Assembly (NCBI RefSeq): GCF_014656295.1
Contig: NZ_BNCD01000016.1
Coordinates: 62,001 to 126,000 of the forward strand
Source: Streptomyces sulfonofaciens
GTDB lineage: Bacteria > Actinomycetota > Actinomycetes > Streptomycetales > Streptomycetaceae
Length of the DNA: 64,000 nt
Direction of reading: 5' to 3'
Notes under the pieces: model-generated
What the model saw: only the letters and a program-made list of their open reading frames with translations
Told to the model about the DNA's origin: nothing
The model's database searches: none
Position numbers and translations under genes: made by a program
Shown here: positions 49,453-58,088 of the stretch, one piece after another
How the letters are laid out: every line of letters begins with the position of its first letter
Position numbering within the stretch: the first letter of the stretch is position 1

Positions 49453-50587
49453 TCTCGCCGAGGAGCTGAACCGGTGGATGGAGGAGGGCCGGGCCTTCGC
49501 CGTCGCCAGCGTCGTGGCCGTCCGGGGCAGCGCACCGCGCAGCCCCGGCGCGGCCCTCGCCGTCGACAGCGCCGGCACGGCCATCGGCTCCGTCTCCGGA
49601 GGCTGCGTGGAAGGAGCGGTGTACGACCTGTGCGTGCAGGCGCTCCAGGACGGCACGACGGTTCTCCAGCAGTTCGGGTACAGCGACGAGGACGCCTTCG
49701 CGGTCGGACTGACGTGCGGCGGCGTCCTGGACGTCCTCGTCACCCCGGTCGGCACGGACGCGGCGGGCAGGGCGCACCTCGCGGCCGCCCTGTCCGCCGC
49801 CGCCCGCGGAGAGGGGGCGGCACTGGCCCGTGTCGCCCGCGGTCCCGACGAACTCCTCGGCAGGGCGCTGCTCGTACACCCCGACGGGTCGTACGGGGGC
49901 GGCCTCGGCGGGCATGAGGAACTGGACCGGGCGGCGGCCGCCGCGGCCGGGGCCATGCTGGACACCGGCCGCACCGGCACGGTCGACCTGTCGGAAGACG
50001 GCCTGCACTGTCCCGGTGGCCTCACGCTGTTCGTCGAGTCGAGCCTGCCGCCGCCGCGCATGATCGTCTTCGGGGCGATCGACTTCGCCTCGGCGCTGGT
50101 GAGGGCGGGCAAGTTCCTCGGGTACCACGTCACCGTGTGCGACGCCCGCCCCGTGTTCGCCACGCGGGCCCGCTTCCCCGAGGCGGACGAGATCGTCATC
50201 GACTGGCCGCACCGCTATCTGCGCGGCACGGCGACCGACGGGCGCACCGCCCTGTGCGTGCTCACCCACGACCCCAAGTTCGACATACCCCTGCTGGAGG
50301 AGGCCCTTCGGCTGCCGGTCGCGTTCGTCGGCGCGATGGGCTCGCGCCGCACCCACGCGGACCGTGAGCGCCGGCTGCGGGCGGTAGGCGTCAGCGAGCA
50401 GCAACTGGCCCGGCTGAGGTCACCGATCGGGCTGGACCTCGGTGCCCGCACCCCCGAGGAGACCGCCCTGTCCATCGCGGCGGAGATCGTCGCCGCCCGC
50501 CGGGGAGGCACGGGCTCGCCCCTGACCGGCTCGGGCACGCCCATCCACCGTGACACGCCAGGACGGGGCGCCGCCGCGGCCGCCTGA
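49445..50587 (+). CDS. XdhC/CoxI-family Moco maturation factor (PaoD-like)
   Basis: 380 residues with the two XdhC parts: an N-terminal XdhC_CoxI domain (SVVAVRGSAPRSPGAALAVDSAGTAIGSVSGGCVEGAVYD) and a C-terminal Rossmann domain (MIVFGAIDFASALVRAGKFLGYHVTVCDARPVFATRARFP; VGAMGSRRTHADRERRL; SPIGLDLGARTPEETALSIAAEIVAAR). Such proteins bind, sulfurate and insert the molybdenum cofactor into the apoenzyme encoded upstream. GTG 49445 has GGGAG 6 nt before it and overlaps the end of the Mo-subunit gene. A 17-bp hairpin follows. Confidence 0.92.
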   Translation: MLDLAEELNRWMEEGRAFAVASVVAVRGSAPRSPGAALAVDSAGTAIGSVSGGCVEGAVYDLCVQALQDGTTVLQQFGYSDEDAFAVGLTCGGVLDVLVTPVGTDAAGRAHLAAALSAAARGEGAALARVARGPDELLGRALLVHPDGSYGGGLGGHEELDRAAAAAAGAMLDTGRTGTVDLSEDGLHCPGGLTLFVESSLPPPRMIVFGAIDFASALVRAGKFLGYHVTVCDARPVFATRARFPEADEIVIDWPHRYLRGTATDGRTALCVLTHDPKFDIPLLEEALRLPVAFVGAMGSRRTHADRERRLRAVGVSEQQLARLRSPIGLDLGARTPEETALSIAAEIVAARRGGTGSPLTGSGTPIHRDTPGRGAAAAA

Positions 50588-50609
50588 CGCGTGCCACGCG
50601 TCGTGAACG

Positions 50610-50655
50610 CCCGGTGCGTCCGTTCGGGACCAACCGCTCGAACGGACGCACCGGG
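50610..50655. terminator. 17-bp perfect hairpin between convergent operons
   Basis: Arms 50610-50626 and 50639-50655, 12-nt loop; it ends the aldehyde oxidoreductase operon and probably also the convergent sugar operon. Confidence 0.8.
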
Positions 50656-50770
50656 TGCTGCCGTGCCGGTCCGGGGCCCGCGCCCCGCGGGAACGCCCCT
50701 GCCCGTCGGGAACGCGCAGGGGCAGTGCCACGCGCAGGGGCGGTGCCCGACGGAGCACACGCGGGATGGC

Positions 50771-51775
50771 TCACACGGGCGCGGCACGCCGTATCGAGTC
50801 CAGTGCCCCGGCCACGGCCAGCGACTGGTCCAGCGGGACGAGGAAGGCCGACGGGTCGCCGGCGGCGGCGCGGGTGACCTCGGCCGCCATCAACGCGTAC
50901 GGGTCGACCGGCGGATAGTGCCGCACCTGCGAGCCACGGACGGTTTCCAGCCGGATCTCGGCGGGGCCGCGCCCCGCGGTGAACGGGTGGTCCATACAGA
51001 GGGTTCCACCGGTTCCGGTGATCACCAGGGATTCCTGCCCGGTGCCGCTGAGGGAGGCCAGGACGGTCGCGGTGCCGTGCGCGAACCCCAGGTCGACGGA
51101 GGTGCGCACGTCGGCCGAGCCACCGGGCCAGGTGTCGCGGCGCACCGCGGTGACGGTGGGCGCCGCCCAGCCGTAGGCGGCCAGGACCGCCGCCACCGCG
51201 TAGCAGCCCACGTCCCACAGGGCGCCGCCGCCGAGCGCGGCGACCCGGCGGTAGTTGTCCGGGTCGGGGTCGGCCCCGTCGAAGACGGCCGCCACGTGCC
51301 TGACCTCCCCGACGACGCCCTCGGCCAGGAGCCGCGCGAGGTCCCTGGTCTGCGGATGCCACCGGTTCCACGTGGCCTCGACCAGCAGCCGGCCCGAGGC
51401 CGCGGCTGCCCGTGCCATGGTCTCCACCTCGGCCGCGGACAGCCCGAGCGGCTTCTCGCACAGCACATGCCTGCCGGCTTCCAGGGCACGTACCGCCCAT
51501 TGCGCGTGGGCGCTGTTGTGCAGGGCGATGTAGACCACGTCCACGGAGTCGTCCGCGAGCAGGTCCGCGTAGTCGGGGTAGCACGCCGCCGCGCCCAGCG
51601 CGCCCGTGCGCCGCCGGTCGCGTCCCGCGGCGGCACGCAGTTCGGCCCCGGCCAGGCCGCGCACGGCCGGGCCCACGTTGGCTGTGGCGATGTGGCCGGC
51701 GCCGAGGAACCCCCATCCGACGGTGCCGGCGCGGCGGGCCGCCGGGGCGCCGGCGCTTTTGTCCGCCGGGCTCAC
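50771..51775 (-). CDS. Gfo/Idh/MocA-family oxidoreductase
   Basis: 334 residues. NAD(P)-binding GWGFLGAGHIATANVGPA (~17-34), the EKP motif in HVLCEKPLGLSAAE (~103-116) and a C-terminal domain with WDVGCYAVAAVLAAYG. These enzymes oxidise or reduce sugar and cyclitol hydroxyl groups. GTG 51775 overlaps the glycosidase stop (GTGA). Last gene of the six-gene minus-strand operon; paired with an MDR dehydrogenase two genes earlier, so two redox steps on one sugar are likely. Confidence 0.9.
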   Translation of the reverse strand: MSPADKSAGAPAARRAGTVGWGFLGAGHIATANVGPAVRGLAGAELRAAAGRDRRRTGALGAAACYPDYADLLADDSVDVVYIALHNSAHAQWAVRALEAGRHVLCEKPLGLSAAEVETMARAAAASGRLLVEATWNRWHPQTRDLARLLAEGVVGEVRHVAAVFDGADPDPDNYRRVAALGGGALWDVGCYAVAAVLAAYGWAAPTVTAVRRDTWPGGSADVRTSVDLGFAHGTATVLASLSGTGQESLVITGTGGTLCMDHPFTAGRGPAEIRLETVRGSQVRHYPPVDPYALMAAEVTRAAAGDPSAFLVPLDQSLAVAGALDSIRRAAPV

Positions 51776-53145
51776 GCGTCCGCCTCCGCCGCCGTGTCCT
51801 GCCACGCCATGTCCTCCGCGCCCATCAGGTCGAGCACGAGGGAGCTCCAGCCGAAGGAGGAGGCTCCGTGGCCCGCCGCGGTCAGGGGGTCGTAGCACTC
51901 CCGCATGCCGGACTGCGCCGTCATCCGCACCGTGCGGTGCGCCAGTTCGCGCGCAGCCTCGTGCCGTCCGCGGGACCGCAGTCCCCCGTACAGGTACCAG
52001 TTGAGGTTGACCCAGCTAGATCCGCGGAAGATGGCCCCGGTCTCGAAGTGCGGATCGAACGTCGGCTCGTCCGCCGCGACGCTGGGCACCGGATGGGGGA
52101 GCCAGAACTGCGCGGGGTTGAGCAGGTGTTCGTCGATGACGCGCTGGGCGAGCCGGTCGGGGACCTGCTCCAGCAGGATCGGGAAGAGCGAGGAGGCGGT
52201 GAGGATCCTCTGCTGCTCGCCGGTGCGCAGGTCGATGTCGAAGAACGCGCCCGTGTCCTCGTCCCAGCAGCGTGCCACCAGCGCGTCCGCCACCTGGCGC
52301 GAGCGTGCGGCGTAGACCTGCGCCGCCGGCTCCCCTGCGGAGCCGGCGGCCAGCAGCCGGGACAGGGCGGCCAGGCCGTCGGCGTAGACCGTGTTGAACA
52401 GGACGTCGACCCAGCGGAACCCGCCGGAGCCGGTGGGGGCGGAGTCGGGCCGCCGCCCGGACTCGTAGTGCTCCAGCAGATCGCGCATGGCCTGGTGCCA
52501 GCGCGCCGAGACCTCGGCGGTCGGCGTCCCCGCGATGCCCAGCGCCTCGTCGTACTTGCTGCTGGAGTCGAGACCGGACTCGTCCGGCTGGTGGATGGCC
52601 AGCAGCCCGTCGGGTAGGGCGCGGTGCCGGTGCAGCCAGTCGAAGAAGGCCCTGGCCCCGGGCAGTACGGAAGCCAGCCAGGCGTCGTCCCCGTTGACCG
52701 CGTGGACCCGTTCGATCGCCCTGGCCAGCACGGGCGGTGCCAGGGTGATCGAGGTCCAGCCGTTCCACAGGGCTATCCGGAAGTCCGCGGTGGCCCGGGC
52801 CCGCAGGTTCTCCTGCCACAGCAGCATGTGGGCGAGGAAGCCGTCGGGCGCGATCCCCTTCAGGAGCGTGTCGATCTCGGCGGCCGCCCGCCGGGGGTCG
52901 ACGCGGCTGAGTGCGATCGCGTGGTACGAGCTGTCCCAGGCCCACTGGAAGGGGTAGCTGTCCGGCGAGGGGCAGGTGAAGTCGTACACCAGGCCGCGGT
53001 CGGTGCCGGTGCGGTGGTTGGCCGCCAGCGTGCCGAGCGCATGGGCCGCGGCTGCCCGGGCCGTGTCCGAGGCCGACCCGGCCGTGTCAGAGGCGGGCGC
53101 GGCCGCCGCGCGGGGCGCGGCGGCCTGACGGGAGGCGGGGGTCAC
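51772..53145 (-). CDS. GH63-like (alpha/alpha)6 glycosidase
   Basis: 457 residues, no signal peptide. Family features: FQWAWDSSYHAIALSR (catalytic acid candidate Asp in WDS), GFLAHMLLWQENL, WNGWTSITLAPPVLARAIE, and the C-terminal AIFRGSSWVNLNWYLYGGL ... ECYDPLTAAGHGASSFGWSS, close to glucosylglycerate/mannosylglycerate hydrolases and GH63 glucosidases. It likely removes an alpha-linked sugar from a small glycoside inside the cell, or acts in reverse as an editing step. GTG 53145 overlaps the dehydrogenase stop (GTGA). The N-terminal ~35 residues are Ala-rich and unlikely to be structured. Confidence 0.82.
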   Translation of the reverse strand: MTPASRQAAAPRAAAAPASDTAGSASDTARAAAAHALGTLAANHRTGTDRGLVYDFTCPSPDSYPFQWAWDSSYHAIALSRVDPRRAAAEIDTLLKGIAPDGFLAHMLLWQENLRARATADFRIALWNGWTSITLAPPVLARAIERVHAVNGDDAWLASVLPGARAFFDWLHRHRALPDGLLAIHQPDESGLDSSSKYDEALGIAGTPTAEVSARWHQAMRDLLEHYESGRRPDSAPTGSGGFRWVDVLFNTVYADGLAALSRLLAAGSAGEPAAQVYAARSRQVADALVARCWDEDTGAFFDIDLRTGEQQRILTASSLFPILLEQVPDRLAQRVIDEHLLNPAQFWLPHPVPSVAADEPTFDPHFETGAIFRGSSWVNLNWYLYGGLRSRGRHEAARELAHRTVRMTAQSGMRECYDPLTAAGHGASSFGWSSLVLDLMGAEDMAWQDTAAEADA

Positions 53146-54287
53146 AGCAGCGAGCCGCTCGTCTGCGGGACGCCCTCGTCCGCCTGGACGGACACCGGCT
53201 CCCCGGGCAGCGCCGCGGTGGTGATCGAGGGCTTCATGCCGCCGAAGGCGCCGTAGTTCTCGAAGGCGTCGCGCACGGCGGCCTCGTCGTCGAAGGACAG
53301 GTGCGAGGTCACCACCGAGCCGGCGTCCACGACACCGTGGGTGATGAGGTCCAGCGCGACCCGGGCGACGTGGGCGGAGCGGGTCATAGAGAACGCCCGC
53401 ACGTCGAAGGGCGTGGCCCTCAGCCGCAGGCCCTTGGCGAGGATCATCCAGGAGCTGATCGACTGCCGCAGGCCGGTGGCGCCGTAGACGACGTAGTCGC
53501 CCCCGGGCCGCAGCAGGCCCATGGCGAGTTCGCGGGCGTCGGGGCCGTCGTGTGCGTCCACGTGCGGCAGGGCGTCGAAGACGTAGTCCGCGTACCGGTC
53601 CTGGTGCTCGGCGATCATCGCCTCGACCTCCGGGACCTGCCGTCCGAGGTTGAACACGGTCGTCGCCCCCGCCGCCGCGGCGCGGGCCAGCCGGGCGTCG
53701 TCCAGGTCGAAGACGGTCACCGAGCGCACGCCGAAGTAGCGCAGCATCACCTGGAGGGCCAGCAGCCCGCTGGGGCCGCAGCCGAGCAGCACGCAGTCGT
53801 CACCGGGCTTGGGGGCGTTGACCAGCAGCGAACGCAGCACGGACGTGAGCGGTTCGACGACGGTGGCCAGGTGGCCGGGCAGTTCGGAGGGCACGACGAC
53901 CGCCGCGGCCTGGTGGGCGTCGTAGAAGTGCCGCTCGGTGTACCAGGAGGTCTCCTGGGAGGCGCCGAGGTCGGCGGCGAACAGCGGCCGGATGGTCCGG
54001 TAGTCGGCCAGGCCGCCGAAGTCGGTCTGGCCCCAGTAGCAGACGCGGTCGCCTTCGCGTATGACGCCGCGCAGGTCGGCACCGACCTGGACCGCCCTGC
54101 CGACGTACTCGTGTCCGGGGATGATCGGCCACGCGTCGGGGAACAGGTGGCCGCGGAAGTAGGAGATGTCGGTCGAGCAGAGCGATACGGACTCCGTCCG
54201 CAGGGTGACCTCGTCGGGACCGCACACCGGGTCGGGAACGGTGTCCAGGCCCAGCCGTCCGGGGCCGGACAGCAGGTAGGCGCGCAT
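53142..54287 (-). CDS. Zinc-dependent MDR-family dehydrogenase
   Basis: 381 residues. Catalytic-zinc residues are seen in SLCSTDISYFRG (Cys) and IIPGHEYVGRAVQVG (His-Glu); the cofactor motif is LLGCGPSGLLALQVMLRYFGVRSVTVFDLDD (shown by GCGPSGLLA). The structural-zinc lobe with four Cys is missing: that stretch reads CYWGQTDFGGLADY. This recalls polyol/cyclitol dehydrogenases of secondary metabolism more than ordinary alcohol dehydrogenases. ATG 54287 follows AAGGA. It lies 87 bp after the transporter gene and overlaps the glycosidase gene. Confidence 0.85.
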   Translation of the reverse strand: MRAYLLSGPGRLGLDTVPDPVCGPDEVTLRTESVSLCSTDISYFRGHLFPDAWPIIPGHEYVGRAVQVGADLRGVIREGDRVCYWGQTDFGGLADYRTIRPLFAADLGASQETSWYTERHFYDAHQAAAVVVPSELPGHLATVVEPLTSVLRSLLVNAPKPGDDCVLLGCGPSGLLALQVMLRYFGVRSVTVFDLDDARLARAAAAGATTVFNLGRQVPEVEAMIAEHQDRYADYVFDALPHVDAHDGPDARELAMGLLRPGGDYVVYGATGLRQSISSWMILAKGLRLRATPFDVRAFSMTRSAHVARVALDLITHGVVDAGSVVTSHLSFDDEAAVRDAFENYGAFGGMKPSITTAALPGEPVSVQADEGVPQTSGSLL

Positions 54288-54374
54288 GGGGGTAATCCTT
54301 TGCAGGTGAAAGTGGAACGCTCGTGTCGCGCCCGGCCCGAAGCCGGCCGGCACGCGGAAACGAGTCAGGGGGAG

Positions 54375-55628
54375 TCAGGAGGCCTTCGCCGCGCGCCTTC
54401 CGGCACGCAGGGCCCAGACGGCCAGGGCGGCCGAGCAGGCGACGGAGACGGCGAAGGGAAGACGGGTGTCGATGTCCACGGTGAGACCGGTCAGCCACAC
54501 CATCAGGGTGGTCAGGACCGCCGAGCCGACACCGAGCGACGCGTTGAGCGGGCCGTGCTGCTCGGCGGGCGTCCGGCCCAGCATCCAGCCCTGGTAGACG
54601 GGAACGAGGGGCGCGGTGCCGAACGCGAAGACCACCACGCCCACATAGGCCACCACAACCGAGCCGGCGCAGATCAGCACGTCGCCGACGATGACGAGCA
54701 GCACGCCGAGCAGTACGACGCTGGTCACGGACATCCGCTTGACCAGCAGGTCGCCGACCGCCCTGGCGGGCGTGTAGGCCACCCACAGAAGGGCCAGCAG
54801 GAAGGACGCGTCGGAGAGCGTGAGCCCGTAGTGGTACTGGCCGAGCGAGGTGACCCAGGAGACCACGACGGTCTCCGCGGCCATCAGCGCCGCGTACACC
54901 GCGATGTCCGGAAGCCAGCCGACCAGCAGCGCCCGGGTCAGCCGGGGCTGCACGGCCTCCTCCGCGGCCTCACCGGCCGCCGTGCCCGTGGACCTCGCGA
55001 GCAGTGCGCCGGCGCCGACCAGCACCGCCAGGGCCGCGGCGAAGATCGCGTACACCGCACGGTAGTCCCCGCCGTCCGACACCAGCACGCCGACCATCGA
55101 GGGCGCGGTGAAGCTGGCCACGCCGAAGGTCGCGTACAGGGCGGAGATCCGGTGGTAGCGCTTCGGCAACCGGTAGAGATAGGAGACCGTCGCCAACGCG
55201 CCCAGCGAGAAGGTCGCGCCGTGCAGGAAGGCCCCGGCCAGCACCCCGGCGTAGTTCTGCGCGGTGATCAGAGCCGCGCAGCCCGCCAGGCCCACCAGCA
55301 CGGCCAGCGTGGTCATCCGCGCGACACCGAGCCTGCGCAGCAGGACGGGCCCGGCGAACATCGCCGCGATCAGTCCCAGGTCCTTGAGGTTCTGGACGTT
55401 GGCGAGCTGGCCCCCGCTGAGCCCGTAGTCCTTGCGGAAGGTGGTCACCAGGGCGGGCACCAGGCCCATGCCGAGGGCCAGGGTGCCGTAGACCAGGAAG
55501 AGGTAGGTGGTGGTCAGGGCGTACCCGGCCGATGCCGGGGGCGGGGCGGGCGCGGGTCTCTCCAGGGTCCCTGTCGAGGTGGCCGGCCCGCCGGACGGGG
55601 GAGCTCCGTCGGCCCCTGTCCCGTTCAC
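54375..55628 (-). CDS. MFS transporter
   Basis: 417 residues, 12 predicted spans after an ~35-residue Pro/Ala-rich cytoplasmic N-terminus. Inter-span motifs: GPVLLRRLGVARMTTLAVL (motif A-like) and YLYRLPKRYHRISALYATFG. It opens with YALTTTYLFLVYGTLALGMGLVPALVTTFRKDYGL. Within this operon it may export the finished glycoside or import its precursor. GTG 55628 overlaps the glycosyltransferase stop (GTGA). Confidence 0.88.
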   Translation of the reverse strand: MNGTGADGAPPSGGPATSTGTLERPAPAPPPASAGYALTTTYLFLVYGTLALGMGLVPALVTTFRKDYGLSGGQLANVQNLKDLGLIAAMFAGPVLLRRLGVARMTTLAVLVGLAGCAALITAQNYAGVLAGAFLHGATFSLGALATVSYLYRLPKRYHRISALYATFGVASFTAPSMVGVLVSDGGDYRAVYAIFAAALAVLVGAGALLARSTGTAAGEAAEEAVQPRLTRALLVGWLPDIAVYAALMAAETVVVSWVTSLGQYHYGLTLSDASFLLALLWVAYTPARAVGDLLVKRMSVTSVVLLGVLLVIVGDVLICAGSVVVAYVGVVVFAFGTAPLVPVYQGWMLGRTPAEQHGPLNASLGVGSAVLTTLMVWLTGLTVDIDTRLPFAVSVACSAALAVWALRAGRRAAKAS

Positions 55629-56662
55629 GGTGCCACCGGGACGGCTTCGGTGTCCCGGAGCTCCGCCGCCGTGGCGTGCGCGGCGAAGGTCTCCGGATCC
55701 AGCTCGCGGGCCTGGCGCAGTTGGGACCGGCCGAGTTCCGGGCTGCCGTCGGCGGTCACCGTGCGTCCGATGCGGATGAGATAGCGGCACAGCACCGCCC
55801 GGCCCGTCCGCTCGTCGGCCGCACCGCGCGCGATGGCCGAGGCGATGGCCTCCTCCAGGCCCTCGCGCTCGTTGGTGCAGCGCATCCGGTTGAACGCGTC
55901 CACGCCGCCGGACTGCTTCCGCGAGGCGCTGCCGCCCACCTGGGGGACCCGGTAGCAGGTCGGGATGCCCGGCACGTGGTCGATCGCGGCGCCGCTGCCC
56001 AGGTAGCGGAACAGGGTTGCCACGTCCTCGCAGAACGGTTTTGCCGGGAACGGAACGCTCAGCGCGAGGGTGGTGCGCAGGTTCATCGCGGACGGTATCG
56101 CGATGTTGTCGCGCTCGACGGCCTGCTCGATCCAGCGCTCGCGGCCGCGCAGCTTCGGCAGCCGCTGCTGCTCGTCGAGCATGCGCAGACCGGGCAGCAG
56201 CCGGTCCCGGTCCCACGGCCTGCCGTGCTCGTCGATGAACTCGATGTCGTTGTAGGCGAAGTCGAGCTCGGGTTCGGCCGTGAACAGGGCGCGGACGGCG
56301 GCCACCCGGTCCGGGTGCGCCAGGTCGTCGGCGTCCAGATAGGCCAGCAGGGGGTGCCCGTCCTGGTACGCCGCCTCGATCGCCAGGTTCCTGGCCTGTC
56401 CGGCGCCGGCGTTGCGCGGGGCGTGCAGCACCGTCACCGAGCCGGATGTCGAGGCGGCGAGGTCGGCCAGGAACTCGGCGGTGCCGGGAGTGGGCGAGGC
56501 GTCGTCCACCAGATAGGCGCACCAGTCGGGGTCCGTCTGACGTTCGAGACTGCGCAGGGTCAGGCGCAGGTAGTCGCGGCGCCACGCCAGGCCGTCGTCG
56601 AAATAGGGGATCACGAAGGCCACGGTCTGCGTTAAGCCGGCGGAATGGGGGGTTACGAACAT
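55625..56662 (-). CDS. GT2-family glycosyltransferase
   Basis: 345 residues. GT-A fold: VAFVIPYFDDGLAWRRDYL, DWCAYLVDDASPTPGT, RNAGAGQARNLAIEAAY, LLAYLDADDLAHPDRV (DxD metal site) and later CEDVATLFRYLG (the catalytic-base ED). A ~70-residue helical tail follows. No membrane span, so it would glycosylate a soluble acceptor with an NDP-sugar. ATG 56662 follows GAGGA. First of five overlapping or closely spaced genes; the HAD phosphatase gene is 195 bp upstream across a polypurine tract. Confidence 0.88.
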   Translation of the reverse strand: MFVTPHSAGLTQTVAFVIPYFDDGLAWRRDYLRLTLRSLERQTDPDWCAYLVDDASPTPGTAEFLADLAASTSGSVTVLHAPRNAGAGQARNLAIEAAYQDGHPLLAYLDADDLAHPDRVAAVRALFTAEPELDFAYNDIEFIDEHGRPWDRDRLLPGLRMLDEQQRLPKLRGRERWIEQAVERDNIAIPSAMNLRTTLALSVPFPAKPFCEDVATLFRYLGSGAAIDHVPGIPTCYRVPQVGGSASRKQSGGVDAFNRMRCTNEREGLEEAIASAIARGAADERTGRAVLCRYLIRIGRTVTADGSPELGRSQLRQARELDPETFAAHATAAELRDTEAVPVAP

Positions 56663-56707
56663 GGGAATCCTCGGGGGGTGTTCGGACTAAGGAATCCGCA
56701 GGGTTGC

Positions 56708-56819
56708 GAAAGGGGGAAGGGGGAGGGGGAGGGTAAGGAGGAGGGGGGAAGTCGGGAAGCGGGAAGCCAAGAGGGGACGGAGGATGGGGATGGGGATGGG
56801 GATAAGGAAAGAAGAGGGG
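56708..56819. repeat. 112-bp polypurine/polypyrimidine tract
   Basis: About 90% purine on the plus strand with many runs of 4-6 G, ending in GGGGAT repeated three times. It separates the HAD gene from the glycosyltransferase gene, both on the minus strand, so the transcript carries a C/U-rich tract. Sequence composition is unlike anything else in the window. Confidence 0.85.
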
Positions 56820-56857
56820 TCGGACGTTGCCGGGAGCTGAGCCGGGCGCCGGATCCG

Positions 56858-57523
56858 CTAGGTGAGCGGAGCGGGAGCCGGCTCGGAGGCGGGTGCAATG
56901 TCGATCAGCAGCCCGTCAGGTTCCTGCCGCACCCGCAGTGCTTCCAGGGTCGCCACGAGCGCGTCGGCCTCCAGCCGGGACGCGGGGTGGGTCGTTGTCA
57001 CCGCGATACTACGCATACCGGCGGCCCGGGCCGCCTGGAGCCCCGCGGGAGCGTCCTCGACCACCAGGCAGTCGGCGGGCGCGACCCCCAGCCGGGCGGC
57101 GGCGACGAGGAAGGGTTCGGGGTCCGGCTTGCCGCGGGTGATGTCATCGGCCGTGATGAGGACCGGGGCGTCGAGACCTACCCGGCGCAGCCGTGCGTCG
57201 GCCGTCCGGCGGCTGGCTGAGGTCACCACCGCCCAACGGTCGCGCGGCAGGGCGCGCAGTACGTCGGCGACCCCGGGCAGCAGTACACACTCGGTGTCCT
57301 CGGCCTCCAGGTCGTCGTACCGCTGGACGGCGGCCGCCACCGACTCCGCGGGCAGGACCTGGGCGACGACCTCCAGCACGGGCCTGCCGAACACCTTGAC
57401 CGGATCGAACGAACCGGCGCGCAGTCCATGTTCCTCGCCCCAGCGGGCCCAGCAACGCAGGATGGCGGCAGTCGAGTCCACCAACGTCCCGTCGTTGTCG
57501 AACAGGACAGCTTGCACTTTCAC
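56858..57523 (-). CDS. HAD-superfamily phosphatase (sugar-phosphatase type)
   Basis: 221 residues, subfamily IA: motif I AVLFDNDGTLVDS with nucleophile Asp, cap domain, motif II VVTSASRR, motif III/IV RGKPDPEPFLVAAARLGVAPADCLVVEDAPAGLQAARAAGM. Similar to hexose-phosphate phosphatases. GTG 57523 was chosen because GGAGGA lies 12 nt upstream and it gives the usual start three residues before the first strand; GTG 57535 touches the GGAGGA and is unlikely. Its place at the head of the glycosyltransferase operon suggests it removes a phosphate from a sugar intermediate. Confidence 0.85.
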   Translation of the reverse strand: MKVQAVLFDNDGTLVDSTAAILRCWARWGEEHGLRAGSFDPVKVFGRPVLEVVAQVLPAESVAAAVQRYDDLEAEDTECVLLPGVADVLRALPRDRWAVVTSASRRTADARLRRVGLDAPVLITADDITRGKPDPEPFLVAAARLGVAPADCLVVEDAPAGLQAARAAGMRSIAVTTTHPASRLEADALVATLEALRVRQEPDGLLIDIAPASEPAPAPLT

Positions 57524-58088
57524 GCTTGCGTGCACTCCTCCGGAGTGACCGGACAGTACGTCAAACGCCAATTGCCCGGCTGTAGTTGATTGTTTGAAGA
57601 GCCGTTCAGCATGATTGCACACCATCCGTACCGCGGATGACGCGGTGGCGGGCGACCGTGCGACCGGGCGGTGAGTGCCGCCGCATTGGCGCTGGTGGAC
57701 GTTGGAACGCGGGCCGGGCGTGTCGGCAGCGCCATGAGGAATTCACGTCCATGACAGACCCGGTGACTTCCTTGAACAGACGGAAGTCGATCTTGATTCC
57801 CCTCCCCGGCCGCCAATTGCGGAACACCCCTCGAAACCGCGGGGTTTCGAGGCTCTTGCGGTGGGCTGGGCGCCGCGCCGCAGCCGCTTCGCCGGGGGCC
57901 TGGACCCGACGGCCGGGCCGCCCCGTCGAACGCGCCCGTACCGGGGCGGCCGCACGCGGGTTCCCGTCGGCTCGACGGGTGCCGCCGTGGCCGGATCGGC
58001 CCAGGTGGTGACGGTGGCGTGACGGTGGCCCCTAAATGCTTTAGAGTTCAATTAAATAGCAGTCGCCGGTCCCCCCGAGGAGTGATCG
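57524..58088. other. Divergent intergenic region (HAD gene / dioxygenase)
   Basis: 565 bp. Left part (57550-57620) is AT-richer and likely the promoter of the minus-strand sugar operon. A short reading frame from ATG 57751 (~87 codons, basic) is not convincing. A perfect hairpin lies at 57829-57852. At 58030-58062 an AT-rich stretch (TTTAGAGTTCAATTAAATAG) marks the probable promoter/operator of the dioxygenase gene. Confidence 0.55.
57829..57852 (+). terminator. Perfect hairpin with no clear gene upstream
   Basis: CCTCGAAACC-GCGG-GGTTTCGAGG, 10-bp arms, followed by CTCTTG. It could end a short transcript starting within the divergent region. Confidence 0.45.

Noticed and set aside
57751..58011. 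Short basic frame after an AGGA-like site in the HAD/dioxygenase intergenic region
   Set aside because: It runs through a perfect hairpin, has Arg/Ala-rich low complexity and no known motif; not enough support for a gene.
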